A stretch of 64,000 nt of DNA from Candidatus Hydrogenisulfobacillus filiaventi. GTDB lineage: Bacteria; Bacillota; Sulfobacillia; Sulfobacillales; R501. Positions 17,127-28,996 of the stretch are shown here, in pieces. Within the stretch, counting starts at the first letter, position 1, and the number at the start of each line of letters is the position of its first letter. The DNA lies in NCBI GenBank assembly GCA_902809825.1, contig LR778114.1:1550001-1614000 (forward strand), given 5' to 3'. The position numbers and the translations under genes were made by a program. The notes under the pieces are model-generated. The model was not told the origin of the DNA. It saw nothing but the letters and a program-made list of their open reading frames with translations, and did no database searches.

Positions 17127-17717
17127 GTGGCAACCGACACCACGACCACTTTGGCCGACCTGGTCTGGCCGCGAAGGGGCGCCTGGTCCGCTACCCTGGA
17201 GGTGGTTGCCGCCAGCCTGTTCCTGGCCCTCGCCGCGCAGGTGGCCATCCGCCTGCCCTTTACCCCGGTTCCGGTGACCGGGCAGACCTTCGGGGTCCTC
17301 CTCACGGGATCCCTGCTCGGCAGCCGGCGGGGAACGGCCGCCGTTCTGCTATACCTGCTGGAAGCAGGCGCCGGGCTACCCTTCCTGGCCGCCGGCGGCA
17401 CGGGTTGGCCCTGGACCCTGGGTCCGCTGGGCGGCTATCTCGTAGGCTTCGTGCTGATGGTCTGGCTGGTGGGCCGCCTCAGCGAACGCCGTTGGGACCG
17501 CCGTTTCCGCACCTCGGTCCTGGTCATGCTGGCCGGGGAGGCGGCGGTCTACGCCGTAGGCGTGCCCTGGCTGGCTTTCTATGTCGGTGGCCTGGGCAAG
17601 GCCCTGGTGCTGGGCCTGCTGCCCTTCCTGCCCGGGGACGCCCTCAAGCTTCTCCTGGCGGCGGGGCTCTTGCCGGCGGGCTGGCGATGGCTCGGCCGGC
17701 GGCCACGGCGTAGATAG
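17127..17717 (+). CDS. bioY: Biotin transporter substrate-binding subunit BioY
   Basis: BioY is the S component of an ECF-type biotin importer. The 196-residue membrane protein has the family signature around PFTPVPVTGQTFGVLLTG, the GSLLGSRRGTAAVLLYLLEA helix, the GPLGGYLVGF segment and the closing LPGDALKLLLAAGL. Six membrane helices are expected and visible as hydrophobic blocks. Translation starts at GTG after AAAGGAGG. No EcfA or EcfT genes are adjacent, so it must use shared ones elsewhere or act alone. Confidence 0.93.
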   Translation: MATDTTTTLADLVWPRRGAWSATLEVVAASLFLALAAQVAIRLPFTPVPVTGQTFGVLLTGSLLGSRRGTAAVLLYLLEAGAGLPFLAAGGTGWPWTLGPLGGYLVGFVLMVWLVGRLSERRWDRRFRTSVLVMLAGEAAVYAVGVPWLAFYVGGLGKALVLGLLPFLPGDALKLLLAAGLLPAGWRWLGRRPRRR

Positions 17718-17731
17718 CGGCGCCAAACAGG

Positions 17732-17757
17732 CCGGGCCCCGCACTGGCGGGGCCCGG
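17732..17757. terminator. GC hairpin between convergent bioY and the TDT transporter
   Basis: An 11-bp perfect stem (CCGGGCCCCGC with GCGGGGCCCGG, four-base loop) sits between two convergent genes. Neither side has a T-run, so bidirectional termination is only probable. Confidence 0.5.
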
Positions 17758-17772
17758 TGCATCTCGGCCGAC

Positions 17773-18873
17773 TCAGGAGGCCCGACCGGCCGCCAGGCGC
17801 TGCGCGTGCGGTACGCCCCCCGTAACCCAGGCGCAACGGCGCACCAGGCCCACGACGGTCCGCACCGCCACCACCAGCCAGAAGACCGCCAGCATGACAA
17901 ACAGCCCCCGCGCCATATCCTGCAACAACCAGTCCCCCAGCTGCCGGTAGAGGAAGTCGGTCCCGCCGGTGAACACGCCCAGGGGAAAGGTCAGCCCCCA
18001 CCAGCCCAGGTTGAAGGGCATGCCCCGTTTCAGGTAGTGCAGGGTTAGGAGGATGCTGATGGCCAGCCACCACAGCCCGAAGCCCCACAGCATCAGGGCC
18101 GCCAGCACGCTCCCGCCCGCCATGGCCTGCCCCAACGTCCCGAACACCAGCGGCATATACCGCCCCAGACCCACCAGCCCCATCACCCCGGTCCCGAGTG
18201 TACCAAGGGAGATCCAGGTCGAGGCGGCCATCTCCTTGGGCGGCAGCTTATGCAGGGCCAAACGGAGGAACAGAAATCCCAGGATGAGGAAGGCCAGCGG
18301 CACGCTCAACGCCCACAGGCCCATCGAAATCAGCAGCAGAGTGCGCTGGGCCTCCAGGCCTACGACATGTGGAATCAGCAGGGACCCGCTGGCAGCCACC
18401 ACTTCGGCCGGCACCACCGGAATGAGCCAGATGCCGGTCAGGCGGTCCAGCGCGTGGTCCTGCCGGATAAACATCATATAAGGCACCACAATGCCGGCCA
18501 CCACCGCCATCGCCACGTTCGCCACCCACACCACGAACGCCACCTGCACCGCCACCGGGCCGAACACCCCCGGTCCCATGTCGACAAACCCATTCACCAC
18601 AGTCGTCAGGGCCATGGGCATCGCGCCCCAGAACATGGACTGAACCGGGTCATGCAGGATCGCTTTCATACCCGGGCGGTCGAGGAGCATCCGGAGGTGG
18701 ATGAGGATCAGGAACAGCCCCACCAGCAGCGTATTGAACAGCCAGAGGACCGTCCCCGCCTCCCGCAGCCATCCGGGAGCCCCCGGGTAAAGATAGGCGC
18801 CCAGGGCGGTGATCCCAGTTCCCATGCCGACGGTAAACCAGTTCGGACCGAAGTGCCGGAGCATTTGCACCAT
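17773..18873 (-). CDS. TDT/SLAC1-family exporter, possible sulfite or C4-dicarboxylate transporter
   Basis: The 366-residue protein is almost entirely hydrophobic, with about ten membrane helices and the start FGPNWFTVGMGTGI that marks the TehA/SLAC1/Ssu1 (TDT) family. A conserved phenylalanine gates the pore in this fold, but I cannot place it by eye. Family members export sulfite (Ssu1), carry malate, or act as anion channels. The gene is two genes away from SOR, which makes sulfite, so sulfite export is the attractive reading. It is an inference from context; substrate cannot be read from the sequence. It has its own strong promoter. Confidence 0.85.
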   Translation of the reverse strand: MVQMLRHFGPNWFTVGMGTGITALGAYLYPGAPGWLREAGTVLWLFNTLLVGLFLILIHLRMLLDRPGMKAILHDPVQSMFWGAMPMALTTVVNGFVDMGPGVFGPVAVQVAFVVWVANVAMAVVAGIVVPYMMFIRQDHALDRLTGIWLIPVVPAEVVAASGSLLIPHVVGLEAQRTLLLISMGLWALSVPLAFLILGFLFLRLALHKLPPKEMAASTWISLGTLGTGVMGLVGLGRYMPLVFGTLGQAMAGGSVLAALMLWGFGLWWLAISILLTLHYLKRGMPFNLGWWGLTFPLGVFTGGTDFLYRQLGDWLLQDMARGLFVMLAVFWLVVAVRTVVGLVRRCAWVTGGVPHAQRLAAGRAS

Positions 18874-18914
18874 TTTCCCTGCCTATGTTGGATGTTGTCT
18901 GAACTTCTTCGGTC

Positions 18915-18943
18915 ACTATATCAATTGTTTAAGCCACCTGCAA
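18915..18943 (-). promoter_or_regulatory. Promoter of the TDT transporter
   Basis: TTGCAG (18943-18938) and TATAGT (18920-18915) are exactly 17 bp apart. The transcript would start near 18908, leaving a leader of about 35 bases. Confidence 0.65.
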
Positions 18944-19051
18944 GCTGCGGACGGTAAACCTCGGTTACAATCCCCTTGGCCTTCTGTCCAAGTCCGGCCG
19001 TTCCTGCGTTAGGACTCGGGAGCGGGTGTTTATTTTGCCTGACTAAGTAAG

Positions 19052-19093
19052 TCGTCGATCCCCGACCGCGGCAAAATCCCGGGGGATCGACGA
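19052..19093. repeat. Perfect inverted repeat upstream of the CRISPR leader
   Basis: TCGTCGATCCCC and GGGGATCGACGA form a 12-bp perfect inverted repeat around an 18-base loop, 120-160 bases before the first CRISPR repeat. It could be a protein-binding site or a terminator protecting the array from read-through; no T-run follows on either strand. Confidence 0.6.
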
Positions 19094-19214
19094 TCGAGGC
19101 CGGAACCCTGCAACGCGCTCCCAGCCAAGCAAAAACTTACCCACACCATGTAGCACTATTTATTTACCATTTCCTGGGGATCTTGAAAAAACCCGCTGAT
19201 TCAAGGTACTATGG
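19094..19214 (+). promoter_or_regulatory. CRISPR leader
   Basis: The 120 bases before the first repeat become AT-rich toward the array (TATTTATTTACC, CTTGAAAAAACCC). Leader position on this side is supported by the repeat's ATTGAAAC end pointing right and by the degenerate repeats at the other end. The core promoter is not obvious. Confidence 0.7.
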
Positions 19215-22200
19215 GTTCGTAGCCTACCTATGAGGAATTGAAACCCGGCGCACTTTGTGGCTATGGCCATTGGGGCAGGGTTCGTAGCCTACCTATGAGG
19301 AATTGAAACTAGGTGGCCCACGCGGCCATGGCCGGGTCGCCCTTGGTTCGTAGCCTACCTATGAGGAATTGAAACCTGTTCCGGGTGCCAGACCCGGAGG
19401 ACAGCAACAAGTTCGTAGCCTACCTATGAGGAATTGAAACGCCTACGTCAACACGCAAGGGAAGACCGCCGTGTTTTGTTCGTAGCCTACCTATGAGGAA
19501 TTGAAACCCATGGCAGATCCACAGGCCCCGCCTCGTCCTCCGGGTTCGTAGCCTACCTATGAGGAATTGAAACCAATGGAACAACCCGCTCAACACCACG
19601 CTCGACGCGTTCGTAGCCTACCTATGAGGAATTGAAACGACGGTCCCATGGGGTAACGACGGGGGGATCGGTCAGTTCGTAGCCTACCTATGAGGAATTG
19701 AAACAACAGTTCCGGGACGTAATCGAGGAAGAGGTCGAAGTTCGTAGCCTACCTATGAGGAATTGAAACGGACGGCGGTCACGGCCACCACGACGCTGGG
19801 GCCGGTTCGTAGCCTACCTATGAGGAATTGAAACACATTCCGAACAGCGAACCACCTGAGCCCGTTTCATCGTTTGTAGCCTACCTATGAGGAATTGAAA
19901 CCCGCGACCACCACCAGTCCCGCGCGCCACGCGGTGAGTTCGTAGCCTACCTATGAGGAATTGAAACACAGCACGCTCACGGTGACGGGCACCGCGTCGG
20001 GGGCCGTTCGTAGCCTACCTATGAGGAATTGAAACTATCAGCACTCGTGGACTGGGTGAGTTTCACGCTTGTTCGTAGCCTACCTATGAGGAATTGAAAC
20101 GGCAGGGAGGCGAATAGCCATGCAAGTGCAACGCGTTCGTAGCCTACCTATGAGGAATTGAAACCTCGTCCAGCGGGTCCCGACAGACCTGCTGGCGAAC
20201 CGTTCGTAGCCTACCTATGAGGAATTGAAACGTTCCCAGCCGGCCTGCGCGGCTGGGTCGCGTGGGTTCGTAGCCTACCTATGAGGAATTGAAACCCACC
20301 ACCGGCCAGCTGGTATGGAGCCGGCTGGCGGGCGTTCGTAGCCTACCTATGAGGAATTGAAACTCCTGGTACACGTTCAGGCTGGCCGCGTTTTGGAGGT
20401 TCGTAGCCTACCTATGAGGAATTGAAACCCACCGGCGTATACCCCAGGTCGTACGTCAGGGTGGCGTTCGTAGCCTACCTATGAGGAATTGAAACGCAAA
20501 GTCCTCCAGGGCATGCTCGCTCACATGCGGTTCGTAGCCTACCTATGAGGAATTGAAACCCTTGGACCCGCAGCCCGCCCTGCGTGATCTGGCGGTTCGT
20601 AGCCTACCTATGAGGAATTGAAACACTCCAGCATGAGCCGGTCCCGAGCTCCCGGAACGGTTCGTAGCCTACCTATGAGGAATTGAAACCAGCCACTGCG
20701 CGTCGGTGGTCTCAGGCATGGGCGTGTTCGTAGCCTACCTATGAGGAATTGAAACTCCGGCCCCCCCAGCGCGTCTATCGCGGCCTCCACCGCCGTTCGT
20801 AGCCTACCTATGAGGAATTGAAACACCCGGCGTGCTGGGGGCGGAGCCGCCCCCGAGGAGGGAGTTCGTAGCCTACCTATGAGGAATTGAAACGAGGGGA
20901 ACCTGGTGCTGGCGGGGGACCTGGCCGTCGTGTTCGTAGCCTACCTATGAGGAATTGAAACTCATCGCCGTCGGCTACCCGGGCGATCTCGCCCTCGCGT
21001 TCGTAGCCTACCTATGAGGAATTGAAACTGAGCCTGATTGGCCTCGGGTGGTTGGGTGAGGATGGTTCGTAGCCTACCTATGAGGAATTGAAACGCTGCG
21101 GACGCTGGCCGCCCAACACCCGTTGCCGCCGGAGTTCGTAGCCTACCTATGAGGAATTGAAACTGGTTTTGGGCGGGCGCGGCCGGGCGGGTTTTTCGGT
21201 TCGTAGCCTACCTATGAGGAATTGAAACCAAGATCGCTTGGTCATGTACGCGACCCGGGACGCGACGTTCGTAGCCTACCTATGAGGAATTGAAACATGC
21301 GCGCATGAAGGCGGTCACCAAGGCCAAACGGGTTCGTAGCCTACCTATGAGGAATTGAAACTTGAACCAGCGCACCACGGCGGTCACATGCGCGGTGGTT
21401 CGTAGCCTACCTATGAGGAATTGAAACGCGGTCAACGCCAGCGGGGATGTCCCCCCCAACATCCGTTCGTAGCCTACCTATGAGGAATTGAAACCCGGAT
21501 CGTCCCAGGGCGCGGCCTCGGGCAGCGTGTCCAGTTCGTAGCCTACCTATGAGGAATTGAAACCCCAATTGATGGTGGTGATGTTCTCCCCAGGACTGGG
21601 TTCGTAGCCTACCTATGAGGAATTGAAACGCCCTGGGAGAATTCCAGATGCAGCCGCTGCACACGTTCGTAGCCTACCTATGAGGAATTGAAACGCCGCT
21701 TGATACGCCGCCGCCCACTGGGCGCGTGTCGTTCGTAGCCTACCTATGAGGAATTGAAACAAATAGCGGCCGGATGCGGATGTCGGGCCGCGCATGGTTC
21801 GTAGCCTACCTATGAGGAATTGAAACTCAGGGCCGTCATTTCCTCCACTATGACTACATACTGGTTCGTAGCCTACCTATGAGGAATTGAAACCCCTTCG
21901 GCCCTTGATTGTTCTTGTCCTTGTTCTGTTCGTAGCCTACCTATGAGGAATTGAAACCCGGCGCCCATTGCACCAGCTCGGCGTGCTCCTGAAAGTTCGT
22001 AGCCTACCTATGAGGAATTGAAACGCGGCGCCCCCGGCGGCGTCGCCGTGGCAGCTCTGGGTTCGTAGCCTACCTATGAGGAATTGAAACACCCACGGTC
22101 AGGGGCTTATTTGTTGTTGGCCCGCAAGTTCGTAGCCTACCTATGAGGAATTGAAACACCGCCCACACCAGCAACGTGATGACCGCAAACACGTTCGTAG

Positions 22201-24460
22201 CCTACCTATGAGGAATTGAAACTTCGTCCAGCCACCAGGCTTCGTCCTGCGGCGCCAGGTTCGTAGCCTACCTATGAGGAATTGAAACTACAGCGTGTCG
22301 CTCGCGGCGCCCCCGACGGCCTCCAGTTCGTAGCCTACCTATGAGGAATTGAAACCCTGCTCTCCAGACGCTCAACCTGGACGCGGGCGAGTTCGTAGCC
22401 TACCTATGAGGAATTGAAACGCGCCCCAGGGCGTATAGACGATCCGGCCCCCCCAGTTCGTAGCCTACCTATGAGGAATTGAAACCGTCCAAAAAATCGG
22501 CGGTTTCCCTGCCTGGATCCGTTCGTAGCCTACCTATGAGGAATTGAAACAACCGGCACCGGCAGGGGCGCCCAGGCCGCGTCCTGGGTTCGTAGCCTAC
22601 CTATGAGGAATTGAAACTTGGAGGGGTATTACGAACCGGCGTGGGCCGATCCCGGTTCGTAGCCTACCTATGAGGAATTGAAACCCCCTTGATCGTTCGC
22701 GTAGAGGTAAGGCTGGGGCTGTTCGTAGCCTACCTATGAGGAATTGAAACCCCGGAGGATGGTCACTACGACATTGAACACTACGGGTTCGTAGCCTACC
22801 TATGAGGAATTGAAACCGTCCACCCCCACGCGGGGGGTGGAACAGATTGGGGTTCGTAGCCTACCTATGAGGAATTGAAACGCGGGGAGCAGATCGGGCG
22901 CGACGTGATCGGCCAGAGTTCGTAGCCTACCTATGAGGAATTGAAACCCCAGTGCACCAGGGGTTCGTGGCGGGCGAGGAGGTTCGTAGCCTACCTATGA
23001 GGAATTGAAACTATTTAAACCACCAACCAGTGATACAAAAAGGCACCAGTTCGTAGCCTACCTATGAGGAATTGAAACCCAGGCCCACAAAGTCCAGGCC
23101 GGGTCCTGCAGTGCCTGTTCGTAGCCTACCTATGAGGAATTGAAACAAGGGCCCGGAAGGTGCCATAAAGAAGGGAGGAATTGCGTTCGTAGCCTACCTA
23201 TGAGGAATTGAAACATGGCGACGAGCGCCACCAAAAACAGGCTACCGAGTTGTTCGTAGCCTACCTATGAGGAATTGAAACTTCACGGGGACCTGGGTCG
23301 CTCGGGCCGGTGGCCGCAGTTCGTAGCCTACCTATGAGGAATTGAAACTCTCGGCCGCCCCAATGGGCACGTCCGGGATGGCCTCGTTCGTAGCCTACCT
23401 ATGAGGAATTGAAACATTGGTGCTGTTGGTGAACCCGAAGCCCGCTGCCGTGAGTTCGTAGCCTACCTATGAGGAATTGAAACCTAGAGGCCATGAGCGA
23501 GGCCGAACACGTGGGCGTGTTCGTAGCCTACCTATGAGGAATTGAAACCCGGCGTGTGCCAATCGTGTGCCACGCTAGCTCGGCTCGTTCGTAGCCTACT
23601 TATGAGGAATTGAAACGGGTCCCGGCCCAGCTCCCAGTACAGCCGATAGCGGTTCGTAGCCTACCTATGAGGAATTGAAACGACCGGAGGGGCGGCGAAG
23701 GCGGCGAAGGCATGGCAGCGTTCGTAGCCTACCTATGAGGAATTGAAACCATTGTAGGCGCTCAAGGCCGCCTCCCAGCTTCCGGTTCGTAGCCTACCTA
23801 TGAGGAATTGAAACATAATGGCTGGATCCGCTTTCGCCTGCTCTGCCCGTTCGTAGCCTACCTATGAGGAATTGAAACATTGACCTGGACTCCTGGGGCG
23901 GCTACGCCCTGACCGTTCGTAGCCTACCTATGAGGAATTGAAACCGGGTCCGGGGTTGGTGGGCTCCGCCGCTCCGTCGAAGCGTTCGTAGCCTACCTAT
24001 GAGGAATTGAAACTCGGAAGGAATGAATGGACAGACGACAAGCACTGTCGTTCGTAGCCTACCTATGAGGAATTGAAACCCACGACGAGCGACGCTGCCC
24101 CAGGGGGCCCCGAAGGGGTTCGTAGCCTACCTATGAGGAATTGAAACTATGCGCAGCGTCTTCGGTACGTTGCACCCCCCTAGTTCGTAGCCTACCTATG
24201 AGGAATTGAAACACTACGGCCCGACGCGAACCGTAAACGCATCCCACCAAAGTTCGTAGCCTACCTATGAGGAATTGAAACCAGCCCATAAAGCCCTCCG
24301 GGCCGGGCTGGTGGTGTTCGTAGCCTACCTATGAGGAATTGAAACCCTCCTTCAGTCCGCAAGCCATGCTGACGAAATGGGGTCGTGCCCTACCGATGAG
24401 GAATTGAAGCTGGTCGGACCGGCCAACCGGCCTGAGCCCTGGCTTGTTCGTAGCCTACCT
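19215..24460 (+). CRISPR. CRISPR array, 78 near-perfect 30-bp repeats plus two decayed ones
   Basis: The repeat starts GTTCGTAGCC, continues TACCTATGAG and ends GAATTGAAAC. I count 78 full repeats from 19,215 to 24,345, spaced 64-69 bases, giving 77 spacers of about 34-39 bases. Two copies carry one C-to-T change (positions 19,875 and 23,600). A 79th unit at 24,381 has five mismatches, and an 80th at 24,446 keeps only 15 bases before unrelated sequence. The ATTGAAAC end is typical of type I-B and some type III systems. No cas gene occurs on either side within the window. I saw no duplicated spacers by eye; spacer targets cannot be assigned here. Confidence 0.99.
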
Positions 24461-24664
24461 CTACGGGTTAACCCCGCCTTGACCCAACCGGTACCGGGCT
24501 GAGCCGTAGAATTCTTGACACCCACGTCAACGCCAGCCTGGCGTAGGCATTGCCGATGACCAGCTGAACCCGCCAGCAAACAGCGGGGGCATTCGTTCGG
24601 AACATGCCGCTGGAAACACAAACGCGGGGGACGGTTCCCCGCCCCCCGGTCCCGGTCCCGTCCC
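24461..24664. other. Intergenic region between CRISPR array and cbbS
   Basis: No gene is recognised. On the minus strand a GGGGACGG/CCGTCCCC hairpin (24,665-24,627) starting at the cbbS stop, followed by GCGTTTGTGTTT, may terminate the cbb transcript. I looked for transposase remnants and found none I could support. Confidence 0.4.
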
Positions 24665-25093
24665 CTAGTCGCCGAAGCGCTGCCCCGGCGGCCGGTCGGT
24701 CGCGTAGCTGTGCAGCGTGTAGCGCTGCACCCGGTCGTGCGCCTCCTGCCGCTCCAGCCCGAACCCCGGGTCCTCCGGCGGCCGCTGCACAATAAACATC
24801 AGCGCGATCGTCTGCCGCCCCAGCGTGGGGTCGAACGCGCTCACCCGCACGTAGTGGTGCGGAAACGCCTTGCGGCACTCGTTGATCTCGTACAGCACCG
24901 CCGCCGGGTCCTGCTGATCGAACATCGGCAGCCCCCACATCTCCCAGTACGTGTTCCGGGGATGCGGGTCGTCCGTGTACTCCACGTTGATCGCCCAGTT
25001 GTGGTCCAGGCAGTACTGGATCTGCTTGCGGATCTGCTCGTCCGTTAAGGGCGGCAGATACGAAAACGTCCCCTGCGTCAGATGAAACGCCAT
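24665..25093 (-). CDS. cbbS: RuBisCO small subunit, red type
   Basis: The 142-residue protein is the small subunit of form I RuBis[18 protein letters not shown] at the N-terminus, [18 protein letters not shown] in the middle and the extended C-terminal tail with [16 protein letters not shown] mark the red-type (IC/ID) lineage of proteobacteria and red algae rather than the green type. In red-type enzymes this tail forms a beta-hairpin in the central solvent channel. It lies 27 bases after cbbL. No cbbX activase gene is in the window. Confidence 0.96.
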   Translation of the reverse strand: MAFHLTQGTFSYLPPLTDEQIRKQIQYCLDHNWAINVEYTDDPHPRNTYWEMWGLPMFDQQDPAAVLYEINECRKAFPHHYVRVSAFDPTLGRQTIALMFIVQRPPEDPGFGLERQEAHDRVQRYTLHSYATDRPPGQRFGD

Positions 25094-25120
25094 CCTCGTC
25101 CCGTCCTCCCCCGGCTCCCC

Positions 25121-26650
<1,530 letters not shown>

Positions 26651-27328
26651 TCAGCCCCTGGCTCCCTGTTTGATGGCGGCGATGGCGGCCGCCCGGTCAC
26701 GGCGTCCGAAGACCGCCGACCCTGCGACCAGCACCTCCGCCCCTGCCTCGACGGTGAGCCCGGCAGTTTCCGCATTAATCCCGCCGTCCACCTCAATCCG
26801 GATGCGGTCCAGCCCCCGCCCGTCCAGAAGACTGCGCAGGGCCCGCACCTTCTCCACCATCGCGGGAATGAAGGCCTGCCCTCCGAAGCCGGGGTTGACC
26901 GTCATCACCAGCACCATATCGATATCGTCGAGCACATGCTCCACCGCATTCAATGGTGTGGCCGGGTTGAGGGCCAACCCCACCTGCTTGCCGGCCTGCC
27001 GGATCATCTGCAAGGCCCGGTGCACATTGGGCGTGGACTCGGCGTGAATGGTGATGATGTCGGCGCCGGCGGCAGCGAAGTCGTTAATGTACCGCTCCGG
27101 CTGCACAATCATGAGGTGCACGTCCAGCGGCGCGTCGGTGACGGGCCGCAGCGCCGCCACCACCAAGGGACCCATCGTGATGTTGGGCACGAACTGCCCG
27201 TCCATCACATCCACATGGATCCACTCCGCGCCGCCGGCCACCACCTCCCGCACTTCCTCACCCAGGCGGGCGAAATCGGCCGACAGGATGGACGGGGCCA
27301 GGATGGGCCCCGTTGCCCGGCTGGACAT
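26651..27328 (-). CDS. rpe: Ribulose-phosphate 3-epimerase
   Basis: Interconverts xylulose-5-phosphate and ribulose-5-phosphate. The 225-residue TIM barrel has [13 protein letters not shown] at the start, the metal-binding [32 protein letters not shown] and the catalytic VDGGIN. In Bacillus rpe sits between rsgA and thiN in the prkC locus. Here that site lacks it and the gene is in the Calvin cluster upstream of cbbL, where it recycles pentose phosphate for prk. Confidence 0.97.
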   Translation of the reverse strand: MSSRATGPILAPSILSADFARLGEEVREVVAGGAEWIHVDVMDGQFVPNITMGPLVVAALRPVTDAPLDVHLMIVQPERYINDFAAAGADIITIHAESTPNVHRALQMIRQAGKQVGLALNPATPLNAVEHVLDDIDMVLVMTVNPGFGGQAFIPAMVEKVRALRSLLDGRGLDRIRIEVDGGINAETAGLTVEAGAEVLVAGSAVFGRRDRAAAIAAIKQGARG

Positions 27329-27384
27329 TGCGCCCTCCCTCCGCCCCGGAAGCCCGTGGCCCGTATTCAGCGCCGGATGCGCTG

Positions 27385-28344
27385 TCAGATCTGTTCAATC
27401 AGGAAGTTGTTAGCCGGCTCCGGCTCCTGGCTATGGGTCTGACTCAGGTGCGAGATCATGCTCGCCACCAGGATGCGCGATACCGCCACCGGGTCATACC
27501 GCAGCTGGTTGAGGTGCCGGGTCACGTTCTCGCTAAGCAGGTGCCGGTCGCTGACCATCTCAATCAGCGAGTGCAGGCTGAAGCGGTCGGTGATCCCGGA
27601 CAGGGACGCGATCTCGACCTCCTCGCCGATGATGCGGTCGTGGAAGTGGTCCGCGCTGATGAGCCCCAGGCGTCCCGCCAATGCCAGCCACTTGACCAGC
27701 CGGCGCTTGGAACCGCGCAGCCGTTCCGCGAAACGCACCCGCACCGGCTCGGGGTTCTCGGCTGTGGGAACGGTGTCGTGGTCCGCCAGGTAGTGGATCA
27801 CGATGTCCGCGAACGCCTTCTGCGGCTCGATGTAATGCTCCACATCGGGGCGACGGCGCTCGATCTCGGCCATAACCTCCTCGGGGGTGTACCCCCGGGC
27901 ACCCGAGTCCCGCCGCACCTTCCACTGCACCCGCAGTTCGGTGTCGGTGTCGAAGTAAATCCGGAGGTCGAGGGCATCGCGCAGGCGCTCCAGGTACAGC
28001 GTGTGCAGGCCTTCCAGGATGATGATGTCCTTGGGGACAATCTCCTCGGTAGGCCCATGCATGCCGGTGGAGTGGTCGTAGGTCGGCTTGCGGATGGGTC
28101 GTCCCTGCCGCAACGCCCACACGTGATCCACCACCAGCCCGAGGTTGTTGGCCTTCCACGGGTGGAGCGCCGTCACCCCGATCAAGTTCCGCTCACGACG
28201 GTCCAGCGAGTGGTAATCGTCAAGGGAGATGACCGTAACCCGGTCCTCCCCCAGAATGTCCCGCAGCGCGGCCGCGTAGGTGGATTTGCCCGCCCCGCTG
28301 TCCCCTGCGATCCCCAAAATGGTCACCCGGCGCCGTGAAGCCAC
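27385..28344 (-). CDS. prk: Phosphoribulokinase
   Basis: Phosphorylates ribulose-5-phosphate to the RuBisCO substrate. The P-loop [12 protein letters not shown] lies near the N-terminus, followed by the DDYHSLDR segment with the catalytic Asp, [11 protein letters not shown], and KPTYDHSTG, all diagnostic of PRK rather than uridine kinase. I place the start at a GTG eight bases after AAGGGAG, giving 319 residues. An upstream ATG in frame would add 58 residues of unlikely basic sequence. First gene of the cbb transcript; no cbbR regulator is adjacent. Confidence 0.95.
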   Translation of the reverse strand: MASRRRVTILGIAGDSGAGKSTYAAALRDILGEDRVTVISLDDYHSLDRRERNLIGVTALHPWKANNLGLVVDHVWALRQGRPIRKPTYDHSTGMHGPTEEIVPKDIIILEGLHTLYLERLRDALDLRIYFDTDTELRVQWKVRRDSGARGYTPEEVMAEIERRRPDVEHYIEPQKAFADIVIHYLADHDTVPTAENPEPVRVRFAERLRGSKRRLVKWLALAGRLGLISADHFHDRIIGEEVEIASLSGITDRFSLHSLIEMVSDRHLLSENVTRHLNQLRYDPVAVSRILVASMISHLSQTHSQEPEPANNFLIEQI

Positions 28345-28735
28345 GAAACTCACTCCCTTCCGCGCACGCCTCCGGCGGCTGTTACAAATGATTCCCAGGT
28401 CCTTATCCGGGTGAACCCGCTCCGCGCCCGCGGCCACCGGACGGCGCCTACGCCGTTGGGTCCAATCCAGAAAACCTTGCCCGCGGGAGGGAATACACCG
28501 GGAAAAGCCGGTTGCCATACCCTACTAGTATATGCGATGCCGACCATCCGGTCCCTGCGGATTCGCAGGATCGGTGTTCGGTAGAAAGAATTGTATGTGA
28601 TTTTATTCCCATATGCACTATCTTTTCGAACTAATTTTCCCTTAAACTTTTTTTCCCTCTTATGAAATTATTCTGTATTCTTCGGCACGGTGCCCCGGCC
28701 CGCGCCTGCGGGCTTGTTTGTGAGCGACCGAACAA

Positions 28736-28764
28736 TTGTCAGCGATCCCCTGAGGGCTTATAAT
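28736..28764 (+). promoter_or_regulatory. Promoter P1 of tkt-tal
   Basis: TTGTCA and a perfect TATAAT are exactly 17 bp apart. The transcript would start near 28,771 and carry a leader of about 225 bases. Confidence 0.75.
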
Positions 28765-28854
28765 CGGGGCAGACCGAACGTCGAGCACCCCGTTCCGGTG
28801 ACGTTGCCTGTCGCTTGGCCCCCCTGGCCGGTGTGCATGATGCCATGCCGGTAT

Positions 28855-28882
28855 TTGCAGGCACTCCGCCCTCCATTATAAA
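28855..28882 (+). promoter_or_regulatory. Promoter P2 of tkt-tal
   Basis: TTGCAG and TATAAA are 16 bp apart, downstream of P1, giving a leader of about 110 bases. Confidence 0.5.
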
Positions 28883-28996
28883 GCAAGGCACGCGGCGAGA
28901 AGGAGGGGCCACCGCCTTCGGTCTGGTGCGGCCCGCTCCGATGCCGGACGCCGGGACCGGTCGACAGCGAACCCTTTAAGAAGGAGCAGACTGCCC

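Larger units (their letters stand above)
28345..28996. other. Divergent intergenic region of the Calvin-cycle cluster
   Basis: No gene is supported here. The middle (about 28,570-28,690) is strongly AT-rich (GAAAGAATTGTATGTG, CTTAAACTTTTTTTCCC) and must hold the promoter of the prk-rpe-cbbL-cbbS transcript. The right side holds two good promoters for tkt-tal. CbbR-type T-N11-A sites could be anywhere in the AT-rich part; none is singled out. Confidence 0.6.

Noticed and set aside
20608-21795. Minus-strand open frames made of repeated FQFLIGRLRT units
   Set aside because: They are translations of the CRISPR repeats and spacers; the periodic motif is the repeat itself read backwards.
24476-24664. 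Possible insertion-sequence remnant after the CRISPR array
   Set aside because: I looked for a transposase C-terminus or terminal inverted repeats in all frames and saw nothing specific.
28690-28881. A 63-residue plus-strand frame upstream of tkt
   Set aside because: It spans both tkt promoters, has no ribosome site and is Pro-rich with no recognisable pattern.
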